In this document: piece by piece, positions 42,580 through 52,028 of the stretch
How positions within the stretch are numbered: position 1 is the stretch's first letter
Layout: the number at the start of each line of letters is the position of its first letter
Assembly: GCA_040387195.1 (NCBI GenBank)
Contig: JAZKEF010000006.1
Coordinates: 124,001 to 188,000 of the forward strand
DNA: 64,000 nt
Reading direction: 5' to 3'
DNA from: UKL13-3 sp040387195
GTDB taxonomy: Bacteria; Bacteroidota; Bacteroidia; UKL13-3
Translations under genes and position numbers: made by a program
The notes under the pieces: model-generated
Told to the model about the DNA's origin: nothing
The model's input: the letters and a program-made list of their open reading frames with translations, nothing else
Databases searched by the model: none

Positions 42580-44532
42580 ATGCGCTTTATGTATCCCCTT
42601 GTATTTTTATTGTTCAGTTGTTTGGCAACCTTGGCTCAAACAGCAGGCACTACGCAACTTGATCTCGACCTCAAAAAAGCCAAGCTTACTTTTGATATCA
42701 AAAAGTATAATACCGCTGCGGGTTTATACAAAAAGTTATATGCTAAAATGCGGAATGAGGACCAGCAGAATGAAATGTTATTTATGATTGCCGAAAGTTA
42801 CCGGAGGGCCAACAACTTTAAGCAGGCGTATGAGTGGTACGAAAAACTGGTAAATACAAAATATCCGGATGTGCGCATCATTTACTCATACGGTTTATTG
42901 CTCAAAAACTTTGAACGTTATGAAGAGGCTAACCGCCAGTTTTATGATTACCTGTTTGAAGTACCGGGAGACAACAATGCCATACGCGAAATGAAAGCCT
43001 GTGCCGAGGCTCAAAAATGGAAGGCCAATCCCAAACGATATGCTATAAAAGAGGTTCCGGAGCTCAATACTGAATTTTCGGATTACAGTCCGTTCTACGT
43101 CAACGGCACCTTGCTTTGGTCCTCCTCAAGAAATGAAGCTACCGGAAACGAAATTTTTGAATGGACCGGTCAAAAATGTTCCGACTTTTTTACTTCGTCA
43201 CTCAACAATACCTCGTGGGACAAACCCTTGAATTTAAAAGGGGCAGTGAACACCAATTTTAATGAGGGTACCGGATGGGTGGATACTACGGGAACAACAT
43301 TGTATTATACGCAGTGCAACGGCATTGACGGAACGGGTGTGAACTGTAAAATTTACGTTTCCTATAAACAAAACGATACCTGGACGGCATCCAAAGCACT
43401 TCCTTTTTGTTCGGATTCATTTTCGGTGGGACATCCTGCCATGAGTGTTGATGGCAAGAGGCTGTTTTTTGCAAGCGATATGCCGGGAGGTTTCGGTGAA
43501 AAAGACATCTACTACATTCCTTACAATATTGTGAATGATACCTGGGGTAAACCGGTGAATCTTGGAGAAAGAGTAAATACCAACGAGGATGATATGTTCC
43601 CAAATGCTGCGGCAGACGGTACCATCTATTATGCATCAAAAGGCTGGCCGGGTATGGGTGGATTGGATCTATATAAAACACAGGATTCGGCCGGTACCTT
43701 TAAAAAAGCAGAGAACCTGCAATCACCTATCAACAGTGGTGGTGACGATTTCGGAATTTCCTTTGTTCCATCAACCGGAATTCAAACAGATAATGGTCCG
43801 CTTGCTTATTTCTGCTCGAACAGGCAGGGTGGTAAAGGCGATGATGATATTTATGCCATCTTACCCAAACCCTTTATATTTTTGGTAAGCGGAAAAGTGT
43901 TTGATAAAGAAACCGGATTAACCATCCCTCAAGCTACTGTTACCGTGAGTGATGCTGTAACCAACAGCAGCTATACTATTAAAACCAATGATAATGGAGA
44001 ATTTACGGCAGAATTACCCTTGAGGTCACCTTCGCTTGTAAACGCCCAAAAGGAGCGGTATTTCAGCAGTGCTCCTGTTGACCTTTCACCGGTTGGTTTA
44101 CAAAAGGATTCAACAGCATTCATTTCACTGATGCTGAATGCCATTCCAACCGAAGAATATGAATTTACGCTGAGCGGTATATTGTATGATTTAGACAAAT
44201 CGGATATCAGGCCCGATGCGGCTAAAGTGCTTGACTCCCTTGTTACCATTTTGGTTCAAAACCCTGCCATTACCATCGAATTGGGTTCGCATACCGACAG
44301 CCGCGCTCCGGAGGATTACAATCTTAAACTATCGCAGAAACGCGCCCAAAGTTGCGTGGATTATCTTACCAAAAAAGGTATAGCCAAGGACCGGCTCACT
44401 GCGGTTGGATATGGAGAAACACGCCTGGTGAATGATTGTGCTGATGGGGTGGATTGCACCGAGGACCAACACCAGGAAAACAGGCGTACCACCTTCAGGG
44501 TATTGAGCACCGAGTACAAAAGAAAAAGATAA
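42580..44532 (+). CDS. PorE-like protein (TPR, PD40 propeller, CRD, OmpA), second copy
   Basis: 650 residues from the ATG at 42580. The signal peptide (PLVFLLFSCLATLAQ) reads more like a cleaved type I signal than a lipoprotein signal; the Cys in it is not followed by a small-residue mature start. Domain order is as in the preceding gene: TPR (EMLFMIAESYRRANNFKQAYEWYEKLV), PD40 propeller (LFFASDMPGGFGEKDIYYI, IYYASKGWPGMGGLDLYK, LAYFCSNRQGGKGDDDIYA), regulatory-like domain (VSGKVFDKETGLTIPQATVTV) and OmpA (IELGSHTDSRAPEDYN, LSQKRAQSCVDYL). It is a tandem paralogue, separated by a terminator, so expression can be independent. Confidence 0.85.
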   Translation: MRFMYPLVFLLFSCLATLAQTAGTTQLDLDLKKAKLTFDIKKYNTAAGLYKKLYAKMRNEDQQNEMLFMIAESYRRANNFKQAYEWYEKLVNTKYPDVRIIYSYGLLLKNFERYEEANRQFYDYLFEVPGDNNAIREMKACAEAQKWKANPKRYAIKEVPELNTEFSDYSPFYVNGTLLWSSSRNEATGNEIFEWTGQKCSDFFTSSLNNTSWDKPLNLKGAVNTNFNEGTGWVDTTGTTLYYTQCNGIDGTGVNCKIYVSYKQNDTWTASKALPFCSDSFSVGHPAMSVDGKRLFFASDMPGGFGEKDIYYIPYNIVNDTWGKPVNLGERVNTNEDDMFPNAAADGTIYYASKGWPGMGGLDLYKTQDSAGTFKKAENLQSPINSGGDDFGISFVPSTGIQTDNGPLAYFCSNRQGGKGDDDIYAILPKPFIFLVSGKVFDKETGLTIPQATVTVSDAVTNSSYTIKTNDNGEFTAELPLRSPSLVNAQKERYFSSAPVDLSPVGLQKDSTAFISLMLNAIPTEEYEFTLSGILYDLDKSDIRPDAAKVLDSLVTILVQNPAITIELGSHTDSRAPEDYNLKLSQKRAQSCVDYLTKKGIAKDRLTAVGYGETRLVNDCADGVDCTEDQHQENRRTTFRVLSTEYKRKR

Positions 44533-44553
44533 TCAGTAATCGCCCATTTTTTA

Positions 44554-44561
44554 TACTTTTG
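44554..44561 (+). promoter_or_regulatory. TAnnTTTG box before mntA
   Basis: TACTTTTG fits TAnnTTTG exactly and ends only four bases before the GTG start at 44566, so the transcript would be leaderless or nearly so. No TTTG box lies at the usual upstream spacing. Confidence 0.4.
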
Positions 44562-44565
44562 TGGT

Positions 44566-44859
44566 GTGTTGAATCAAACCGATATATTGCATTTTTTAAA
44601 GCGAAACAAACAGACGCTCCGCCAAGTATACGGAGTAGAACGAATTGGTTTGTTCGGGTCTTATGCACGTGCTAACCCACACGCTGATAGCGATATTGAT
44701 TTACTTGTAACCTTTTCACAACAAGATTTCATGCTTTGGAGTGGATTGCTAAACTACCTTCAGCAATCTTTGGGTTGTAAAGTTGATTTAATAACAGAAG
44801 GTTCACATATGACAGCCGGCTTTATTAAACAGGTTGAAAAGGAAATTATTTATGCTTGA
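44566..44859 (+). CDS. mntA: MntA-type nucleotidyltransferase antitoxin
   Basis: 97 residues. The minimal nucleotidyltransferase motif GS-x10-D-x-D is exact (Gly31-Ser32, Asp43, Asp45 in GLFGSYARANPHADSDIDLLV), and a third carboxylate lies at Asp74 (CKVDLITEG). MntA antitoxins transfer AMP to a Tyr of their HepT partner and so silence its RNase activity (type VII toxin-antitoxin). The start is GTG at 44566 (TTG at 44569 is the alternative). It overlaps the hepT start by eight bases, and hepT in turn overlaps purM, so all three should be translated from one message. Confidence 0.9.
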   Translation: MLNQTDILHFLKRNKQTLRQVYGVERIGLFGSYARANPHADSDIDLLVTFSQQDFMLWSGLLNYLQQSLGCKVDLITEGSHMTAGFIKQVEKEIIYA

Positions 44860-45208
44860 CACAACACAATTAAATTTGGAGTTGGTTATAGAAAATATTC
44901 GATTAATTGAACACCGGTTTCAAAAAATAAAAACAGCTTCCGATTTTGTCACTACTGATGAGGGGCTATTAATTCTGGACGCGATTGCCATGCGTTTACA
45001 ATTCATGGGAGAGTGCATTAAGCGTATTGATAAATCAGACCCTTCTTTTTTTATCATGCATACTACTATCGAATGGAGTAAAGTAATAAACCTTAGGGAC
45101 TTCATTTCACATCATTACGAAATGCTAAACCACGAGATTATCTTTAATATTTGCTCCGTATACATAACTCAATTGAAACTTAGCATTCAACAAATTTTAA
45201 CTACATGA
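44852..45208 (+). CDS. hepT: HepT-type HEPN ribonuclease toxin
   Basis: 118 residues, all helical, of the HEPN/DUF86 family. The catalytic and target motif RX4HXY is exact: Arg82, His87, Tyr89 in LRDFISHHYE. His and Arg cut RNA, and the Tyr is the AMPylation site used by MntA. The ATG at 44852 lies inside the end of mntA; a longer in-frame start at 44834 is not preferred. The TGA stop overlaps the purM ATG (ATGA), an arrangement typical of coupled translation. Confidence 0.9.
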   Translation: MLDTTQLNLELVIENIRLIEHRFQKIKTASDFVTTDEGLLILDAIAMRLQFMGECIKRIDKSDPSFFIMHTTIEWSKVINLRDFISHHYEMLNHEIIFNICSVYITQLKLSIQQILTT

Positions 45209-46368
45209 CTTCTGATAAATACATGAAACGTGGTGTGTCCTCACAAAAAGAGGATGTTCACGCTGCAATTAAAAACATTGATAAGGGGCTTTTTCCTCAG
45301 GCATTCTGTAAAATTGTTCCCGACTTTTTGGGTGGTGACGATCAGTATTGCAATCTTATGCATGCGGATGGAGCGGGTACAAAATCCAGTCTTGCCTATT
45401 TATACTGGAAAGAAACAGGCGACCTGAGTGTATGGAAAGGTATTGCGCAGGACGCTATTGTAATGAACACTAATGATTTGCTTGCATCCGGTGTTTACCA
45501 GGATATCCTGATTTCTTCAACCATTGGCCGGAATAAAAACCTGATTCCGGGAGAAGTGATTCAGGCAATTATTGAAGGCACCGAAGAGTTTATCGAAATG
45601 CTGAGAGGCTATGGTGTAAATATTCACTCAACAGGTGGAGAAACGGCCGATGTAGGGGATTTGGTTCGTACCATTATTGTGGATTCAACCGTTACAGCCC
45701 GAACACTCCGAAGCAATATCATTGATAACAAAAATATCAAGCCCGGTGATGTGATTGTCGGGTTTTCAAGTTTCGGGCAAACCACCTACGAAAAAGAATA
45801 CAATGCAGGAATGGGCAGCAATGGTTTAACCATGGCGCGTCATGATGTACTTTCATCACACTACAAAACTGTTGCCGAAAGTTATGACCCGCTTGTACCT
45901 TCGGAACTAACTTACACAGGAGGCCTTAAATTAACCGATACGGTTGCAGGCCATCCGTTAAATGTGGGCAAGATGATCCTATCTCCTACCCGTACGTTTT
46001 CTCCGGTAATCAAAGAAATTTTCGGTCAGCATTTCGGTAATATCCATGGAATGATCCATTGTACGGGAGGTGCACACACCAAAGTATTGCACTATACGCA
46101 CGGTCTCCATATTATTAAGGATAACTTATTTGCCACACCACCCTTGTTTGAGATGATACAGCAACAATCAAACAGCACTTGGGAAGAAATGTACAAAGTA
46201 TTTAACATGGGCAGTTTGCTCGAGTTTTATACCGATCACCAAACAGCGGGGTCGCTGATAGCAATAGCTAAACAGTATGCTATTGACGCACAAATCATTG
46301 GGCACGTGGAGGCTGCAGATAAAAAAGCCGTTACTGTCATTTCTAATCATGGTCAATTTGTTTATTAA
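45205..46368 (+). CDS. purM: Phosphoribosylformylglycinamidine cyclo-ligase (AIR synthase), PurM family
   Basis: 387 residues of the Bacteroidota form of PurM, which closes the imidazole ring in de novo purine synthesis (FGAM to AIR with ATP). It begins YMKRGVSSQKEDVHAAIKNI and carries the metal/substrate segments MHADGAGTKSSLAY, AQDAIVMNTNDLLASG and NIHSTGGETADVGDLVRTI, plus the later IHGMIHCTGGAHTKV. The ATG at 45205 overlaps the hepT stop; the N-terminal residues after it match the family, so this start is well supported. No other purine genes are nearby, and placement behind a toxin-antitoxin pair is unusual. Confidence 0.9.
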   Translation: MTSDKYMKRGVSSQKEDVHAAIKNIDKGLFPQAFCKIVPDFLGGDDQYCNLMHADGAGTKSSLAYLYWKETGDLSVWKGIAQDAIVMNTNDLLASGVYQDILISSTIGRNKNLIPGEVIQAIIEGTEEFIEMLRGYGVNIHSTGGETADVGDLVRTIIVDSTVTARTLRSNIIDNKNIKPGDVIVGFSSFGQTTYEKEYNAGMGSNGLTMARHDVLSSHYKTVAESYDPLVPSELTYTGGLKLTDTVAGHPLNVGKMILSPTRTFSPVIKEIFGQHFGNIHGMIHCTGGAHTKVLHYTHGLHIIKDNLFATPPLFEMIQQQSNSTWEEMYKVFNMGSLLEFYTDHQTAGSLIAIAKQYAIDAQIIGHVEAADKKAVTVISNHGQFVY

Positions 46369-46422
46369 GCCCTGCCAAATTGGGTATAAATCCTTATTTT
46401 GCACCCCATTTAGCTTTGCAGC

Positions 46423-47451
46423 ATGAAAGTATTGGTTACAGGTGGTACAGGTTTTATTGGTTCGCACACGGTTGTTGAATTACAGCAAGCGGGACATACC
46501 GTTATTGCCCTTGATAATTTAGAAAACTCGAGCCGCGAAGTATTGGATAATATCGCCAAAATTACAGGCACACCTGTTGTTTTTGAAGAAGTAGATATCC
46601 GGAATAAAAGTGCATTAGATGGTTTGTTTACCAAACATAAAGACATTGATGCCGTTATTCACTTTGCCGCTTATAAAGCAGTTGGAGAGTCGGTAGCCAA
46701 GCCCTTGTCGTACTATGAAAACAATGTAGGCGGAACGGTTAACTTGCTGCAGGCCATGCAGACACATCATGTTCGCAACCTTGTATTTTCATCTTCCTGC
46801 ACTGTATACGGTGATGTTGCCGCTGATGCATTGCCTATTACCGAAAGTTCACCAGTGGTAAAAGCGAATTCACCTTACGGTAATACAAAAAAAATATGTG
46901 AAGAAATTCTTCAGGATTATACTCAAACTGGGGACGTAAGCATTGTTTCGCTGCGTTATTTTAATCCCATTGGTGCACATGATTCGGCATTGATTGGTGA
47001 ATTACCCATTGGTGTTCCCAATAACCTGATTCCATACATCACGCAAACCGCCATTGGTAAAAGAACACAACTCACCGTGTTCGGAAATGATTACCCTACT
47101 GCCGATGGAACATGCATCAGGGATTATATCCATGTGGTTGATCTTGCGAAAGCTCATGTAAAAGCTATTGAGTACGTTACTAAACCTTCCACTCATAGTC
47201 CATACTCGGTGTTTAATATCGGAACAGGAAATGGAGACAGTGTACTTGACGTGATTAAAGCTTTTGAAAAAGTAAGCAACCAACAACTGCAATATGCCCT
47301 TGGCCCCAGGAGACCGGGTGATGTGGCGCAGATATATGCATCCTGCGATAAGGCATTGACCGAATTGGGATGGAAAGCAGAACGTTCACTTGAAAATGCC
47401 TTGGAAACTGCATGGAAGTGGGAACAACAATTACAACAACAAACAACCTAG
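46423..47451 (+). CDS. galE: UDP-glucose 4-epimerase
   Basis: 342 residues. The extended short-chain dehydrogenase fold has the NAD motif GGTGFIGSH, catalytic Ser/Tyr/Lys in SSSCTVYGD and SPYGNTKKICEEIL, and the sugar-binding end (NIGTGNGDSVLDV, GPRRPGDVAQIYA). The enzyme interconverts UDP-glucose and UDP-galactose for glycan building. It is the first gene of a rightward set (galE, rfbB, rfbA, SIS isomerase, cpsB-like). A TAGCTTTG box (46411-46418) and a TTATTTTG run lie directly upstream as promoter candidates. Confidence 0.95.
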   Translation: MKVLVTGGTGFIGSHTVVELQQAGHTVIALDNLENSSREVLDNIAKITGTPVVFEEVDIRNKSALDGLFTKHKDIDAVIHFAAYKAVGESVAKPLSYYENNVGGTVNLLQAMQTHHVRNLVFSSSCTVYGDVAADALPITESSPVVKANSPYGNTKKICEEILQDYTQTGDVSIVSLRYFNPIGAHDSALIGELPIGVPNNLIPYITQTAIGKRTQLTVFGNDYPTADGTCIRDYIHVVDLAKAHVKAIEYVTKPSTHSPYSVFNIGTGNGDSVLDVIKAFEKVSNQQLQYALGPRRPGDVAQIYASCDKALTELGWKAERSLENALETAWKWEQQLQQQTT

Positions 47452-47467
47452 TAGAAATACGTTGAAT

Positions 47468-48526
47468 ATGACAAAGAAAAAAGTACTCATCACAGGCGGT
47501 GCAGGATTTATTGGTTCTCACGTGGTACGTTTATTCGTAAACAAGTACCCCGATTACGAGATTTACAATCTTGACAAACTAACATATGCCGGTAATCTTA
47601 AAAATATTACCGACATCGAGCACGCTTCAAATTACCATTTTATCAAAGCTGATTTGGTTGATGCTGCCGAAATAAACCGTTTGTTTGAAGAGCATCAATT
47701 CACCGATGTAATCCATCTTGCAGCCGAGAGTCATGTTGACCGTAGTATTACCAATCCGATGGATTTTGTGATGACAAACGTTGTGGGAACTGTGAACCTG
47801 CTGAATGCAGCCAAAACATGCTGGAAAGAAAACATGAACGATAAATTGTTCTACCATGTTTCAACAGATGAGGTATACGGAAGTTTGCATGACGGAGGTT
47901 TTTTTCTGGAAACAACTCCCTACGATCCGCAATCTCCATACAGTGCAAGTAAGGCCGCAAGCGATCACTTTGTAAGGGCTTATCATAATACCTATAAAAT
48001 TCGTGTGGTATTAAGCAACTGCTCGAACAATTACGGACCTAATCAGTTCCCTGAAAAACTGGTTCCGCTCTTCATCAATAATATCCGCAATAACAAACCA
48101 TTGCCGGTATATGGTAAGGGAGAAAATGTGCGCGACTGGTTATATGTTGTTGATCATGCACGTGCCATTGATGATGTGTTCCATAAAGGAAAAGTTGGCG
48201 AAACTTACAATATCGGAGGCTTTAATGAATGGACCAATATTGACCTGATTAAAGTTATCTGCAAAACAATGGATCGGATACTGGGCAGACCAGAAGGAGA
48301 ATCTGAAAAACTGATTTCATATGTAACCGACCGGGCCGGACATGATTTGCGCTATGCCATTGATGCCAACAAAATTATGAATGAACTGGGATGGAAACCA
48401 TCCTTACAATTTGAAGAAGGCATTGAAAAAACAATCAATTGGTACATGGAAAATCAGCAATGGATGGATGAGGTTACCAGTGGATCCTATTCCAATTATT
48501 ATGATTCAATGTACGCTAAACGTTAA
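47468..48526 (+). CDS. rfbB: dTDP-glucose 4,6-dehydratase
   Basis: 352 residues from the ATG at 47468, 16 bases after the galE stop. It makes dTDP-4-keto-6-deoxyglucose, the second step to dTDP-rhamnose and related sugars. Motifs are GGAGFIGSHVVRLF (NAD), the catalytic Asp-Glu in HVSTDEVYGS, YSASKAASDHFVR (Tyr/Lys) and NNYGPNQFPEKLVPL. Upstream in-frame starts inside galE are rejected because the NAD motif must be near the N-terminus. rfbC and rfbD are not in the window. Confidence 0.95.
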   Translation: MTKKKVLITGGAGFIGSHVVRLFVNKYPDYEIYNLDKLTYAGNLKNITDIEHASNYHFIKADLVDAAEINRLFEEHQFTDVIHLAAESHVDRSITNPMDFVMTNVVGTVNLLNAAKTCWKENMNDKLFYHVSTDEVYGSLHDGGFFLETTPYDPQSPYSASKAASDHFVRAYHNTYKIRVVLSNCSNNYGPNQFPEKLVPLFINNIRNNKPLPVYGKGENVRDWLYVVDHARAIDDVFHKGKVGETYNIGGFNEWTNIDLIKVICKTMDRILGRPEGESEKLISYVTDRAGHDLRYAIDANKIMNELGWKPSLQFEEGIEKTINWYMENQQWMDEVTSGSYSNYYDSMYAKR

Positions 48527-48540
48527 TTAACTACTCACAC

Positions 48541-49401
<861 letters not shown>

Positions 49402-49477
49402 TTGAAACAAATATTCCGAATTCCATTTTGAAAACAGATATTCGGACAAACAAATACTTATTGTACATAATACATTT

Positions 49478-50458
49478 ATGAATCCACAACACGAAGCACT
49501 GCGAAAATTTAGCTACCAGATAGCGTATTCAATTAACACTTATAAAAACCACGGACTAAGAGCAACTCAGTTCAACAATATTGTAATTGGTGGTTTGGGT
49601 GGTTCCGGTATCGGAGGTCGTATTGTGAAAAGTTTGTTTGCAGCTGAAATGCCTGTACCTGTAGAAATTATTGCAGATTATACCCTGCCAGCCTATGTGA
49701 ATGAAAAAACACTGGTTATTTTGGCTTCTTATTCGGGCAACACGGAGGAAACCCTAAAGTTGTATGAGGAGGTAAAAAAACGTGGCAGTACCGTATTTAC
49801 TTTATCAACCGGTGGTAAATTAAGGGAGCTTGCCTTAGCAGACGGACAGTATTTTTTACAAGTGGAGGCAGGCTTTCAACCACGTATGGCACTAGGATTC
49901 TCCTTAACCTTACTGATCCAAATTTTTGCTGAGCTGGTGGAGCGTAATATAACCTCCGAACTTAACGAACTTGTTGACACTTTTGCCCAAACGGAACGAT
50001 TCGAAAAAAGTGCAGAGGGGATTTTTCAATCGCTCGGATCGAAAGCGAAGGCGAAATTTGTGGTGCTCACAGACGGCCCCATGGAACCTGTTGGAATCCG
50101 CTTTGCGCAGCAAGTTCAGGAGAATGCCAAACATGAGTGCTTTCAGCATTCGTTACCCGAAATGAATCACAATGTGATAGAATCCTATTACGGACAACTG
50201 GATACGGTTTTCTTTTGTATTGACTCTATGCGGAACGAGCGCGTTTCATCCCGTTTTGAGTTTATCGGAAACCTACTGAGTGTTGAAAATAACAAAGTAA
50301 TCGACATTCATTTGGATGGTTTCAGTATTCAATCTGTTTATGAAACTATCTACCTGCTCGATTGGATATCGATCTATCTTGCCGACCACAGAAGAGTCGA
50401 TTCGCTTAACGTACCCAATATTTCTTCTTTAAAAGAGTTCTTGGATCAAGTTAACTAA
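49478..50458 (+). CDS. Bifunctional phosphoglucose/phosphomannose isomerase-like SIS protein
   Basis: 326 residues. Two sugar-isomerase (SIS) halves: the first has GGLGGSGIGGRIVKS and LASYSGNTEETLKLYEEV, the second ends in a PGI/PMI-type catalytic region (ECFQHSLPEMNHNVIESY, with Glu and His). The family interconverts glucose-6-, fructose-6- and mannose-6-phosphates. It could link central metabolism to the nucleotide-sugar genes before it. It lies 76 bases after rfbA and one base before the next gene. Confidence 0.85.
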   Translation: MNPQHEALRKFSYQIAYSINTYKNHGLRATQFNNIVIGGLGGSGIGGRIVKSLFAAEMPVPVEIIADYTLPAYVNEKTLVILASYSGNTEETLKLYEEVKKRGSTVFTLSTGGKLRELALADGQYFLQVEAGFQPRMALGFSLTLLIQIFAELVERNITSELNELVDTFAQTERFEKSAEGIFQSLGSKAKAKFVVLTDGPMEPVGIRFAQQVQENAKHECFQHSLPEMNHNVIESYYGQLDTVFFCIDSMRNERVSSRFEFIGNLLSVENNKVIDIHLDGFSIQSVYETIYLLDWISIYLADHRRVDSLNVPNISSLKEFLDQVN

Positions 50459-50459
50459 C

Positions 50460-51206
50460 ATGAAACTTTTTGATCGTTTATTCAGTAAAAAACCAAAACT
50501 GGCAGACGGATCATTCGTTAACCCGATTACAACCGACCTGCATTCACACCTGCTTCCGGGAATAGATGATGGGGTGCAAACTATTGAAGAAAGTTTAGAT
50601 ATACTTAGACATCTTAGTTCTCTTGGATATAAAAAGGTAATCACTACTCCGCATATTATGGGTGATTATTACCAGAATAGTACTGCAACTATTTTGCCCT
50701 TGCTTGAGGAGGTAAGAAGTGCCTTAAAGCAACAGGAAATCCCTATTGAGCTTCATGCTTCAGCCGAATATATGGTTGATGATGCATTACTGGAAAAGAT
50801 AGATTCCGGAAATATTTTATCCTTTGGCCACAATCATGTATTGATTGAAATGCCCTTTATGGAACCTTCACCCAACCTTACGGAGATTTTATTTGCCCTA
50901 AATATTAATGGCTACAAGCCTGTACTGGCACACCCGGAGCGGTATGTTTATTATGGCATGAATCCCCGAAAATACCACGACTTGTGGGATATGGAACTGT
51001 TGTTTCAGGTAAATATCAATTCGCTTATCGGTTATTATTCACCTCAGGTACAAAAAGCAGCCGAGTATTTAATTGAACACAAAATGGTAAGCATGATCGG
51101 TTCCGATACACATGGAATGCGTCACATGCCTGTGCTTGATCTGTCGCTCAAAAGTTTGAACTACCAAAACATCTGCTCGCTGCCATTGCTCAACAATAGC
51201 CTCTAA
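50460..51206 (+). CDS. CpsB/CapC-type PHP tyrosine phosphatase
   Basis: 248 residues with the PHP metal-binding motifs in order: DLHSHLLPGIDDGVQ, TTPHIMGDYYQN, the Glu in ASAEYMVDD, HPERYVYYG and GSDTHGMRHMP. CpsB-like proteins are manganese-dependent phosphatases that act on tyrosine kinases controlling capsule export. The kinase partner is not in the window. It starts one base after the SIS isomerase stop and is the last gene of the surface-sugar operon; the histidinol phosphatase role of other PHP proteins is less likely here. Confidence 0.85.
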   Translation: MKLFDRLFSKKPKLADGSFVNPITTDLHSHLLPGIDDGVQTIEESLDILRHLSSLGYKKVITTPHIMGDYYQNSTATILPLLEEVRSALKQQEIPIELHASAEYMVDDALLEKIDSGNILSFGHNHVLIEMPFMEPSPNLTEILFALNINGYKPVLAHPERYVYYGMNPRKYHDLWDMELLFQVNINSLIGYYSPQVQKAAEYLIEHKMVSMIGSDTHGMRHMPVLDLSLKSLNYQNICSLPLLNNSL

Positions 51207-51440
51207 TCATATAGCATCCAGTATCTCTGCCAGCTGCCTGTCCTTATCGGTAACGGTATTTCCTGCGTCATGTGTAGTAAGTTTAACCATAACCCTGTTA
51301 TATATATTGGTCCACTCAGGATGATGGTTGAGTTGCTCAATAGCATATCCGGCCTTTACCATCCATGCAATTGCTTCTGCAAAATTTTTAAACACAAATG
51401 TTTTGTGTAAGGCATTGTTTTCTTCTTTCCAGTTATTCAT
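51207..51440 (-). CDS. phhB: Pterin-4a-carbinolamine dehydratase
   Basis: 77 residues. The family signature HHPEW (39-43) with TNIYNRVMVKLTTHDAG and TDKDRQLA is complete. The enzyme dehydrates 4a-hydroxytetrahydropterin made by aromatic amino acid hydroxylases. No such hydroxylase lies in the window. It is shorter at the N-terminus than many homologues (usually about 95-110 residues) but keeps the core. The start overlaps the end of the carbonic anhydrase gene by eight bases, and its stop abuts the cpsB-like stop. Confidence 0.9.
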   Translation of the reverse strand: MNNWKEENNALHKTFVFKNFAEAIAWMVKAGYAIEQLNHHPEWTNIYNRVMVKLTTHDAGNTVTDKDRQLAEILDAI

Positions 51441-51963
51441 GTTTCCAGTGTTTTAAATATTCCTTACTTAACTCAACATATGATTGAGCATTTCGTTTTA
51501 CTTTTTCAATGTGTTCATCCGATAACTGTTTAGTCACCTTTGCCGGTGCTCCCATTACAATGGAATAATCGGGGATTTGGGTTCCTTCCGTAACCAGAGC
51601 ATTTGCCCCCACAATGCAAAAATTGCCGATAACCGCTCCATTTAATATGGTAGCATGCATTCCCACCAATACGTTATTTCCAAGCGTTGCGCCATGCACA
51701 ATAGCTCCATGTCCGATGATACAATCCTCGCCTATTACCGTTGGAAATCCCGGATCAACGTGTACTACTGCGTGTTCCTGTATGTTGCTTCGGTTACCCA
51801 CCGTGATGGTGTCTCCATCGCCCCGCAATACCGCACCAAACCATACCGAACATTCATCGCCCAGGGTTACTTGCCCAAACACCCTCGCTGTATCAGCTAT
51901 CCATACTTCCCTGCCCTTGTGTATGGGTGTACTCAATATTTCTTTCATCCGCTGCAAATTCAT
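51433..51963 (-). CDS. Gamma-class carbonic anhydrase family protein
   Basis: 176 residues from the ATG at 51963. A left-handed beta-helix of hexapeptide repeats (IADTARVFG, VTLGDECSVWFG, IGNFCIVGA) carries three putative zinc ligands at His68, His85 and His90 (EHAVVHV, GHGAIVHG). These fit the CamH/YrdA/PaaY-type gamma-CA family; many members have weak or untested carbonic anhydrase activity. The C-terminus (VELSKEYLKHWKHE) is helical as usual. An in-frame Met seven codons upstream is possible. Confidence 0.88.
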   Translation of the reverse strand: MNLQRMKEILSTPIHKGREVWIADTARVFGQVTLGDECSVWFGAVLRGDGDTITVGNRSNIQEHAVVHVDPGFPTVIGEDCIIGHGAIVHGATLGNNVLVGMHATILNGAVIGNFCIVGANALVTEGTQIPDYSIVMGAPAKVTKQLSDEHIEKVKRNAQSYVELSKEYLKHWKHE

Positions 51964-52028
51964 TTTCCTTCTTTTTTGATGCAAATTAGTAAAAACAGTT
52001 TACGTTATTTGCTAAGATTTATCCTACC

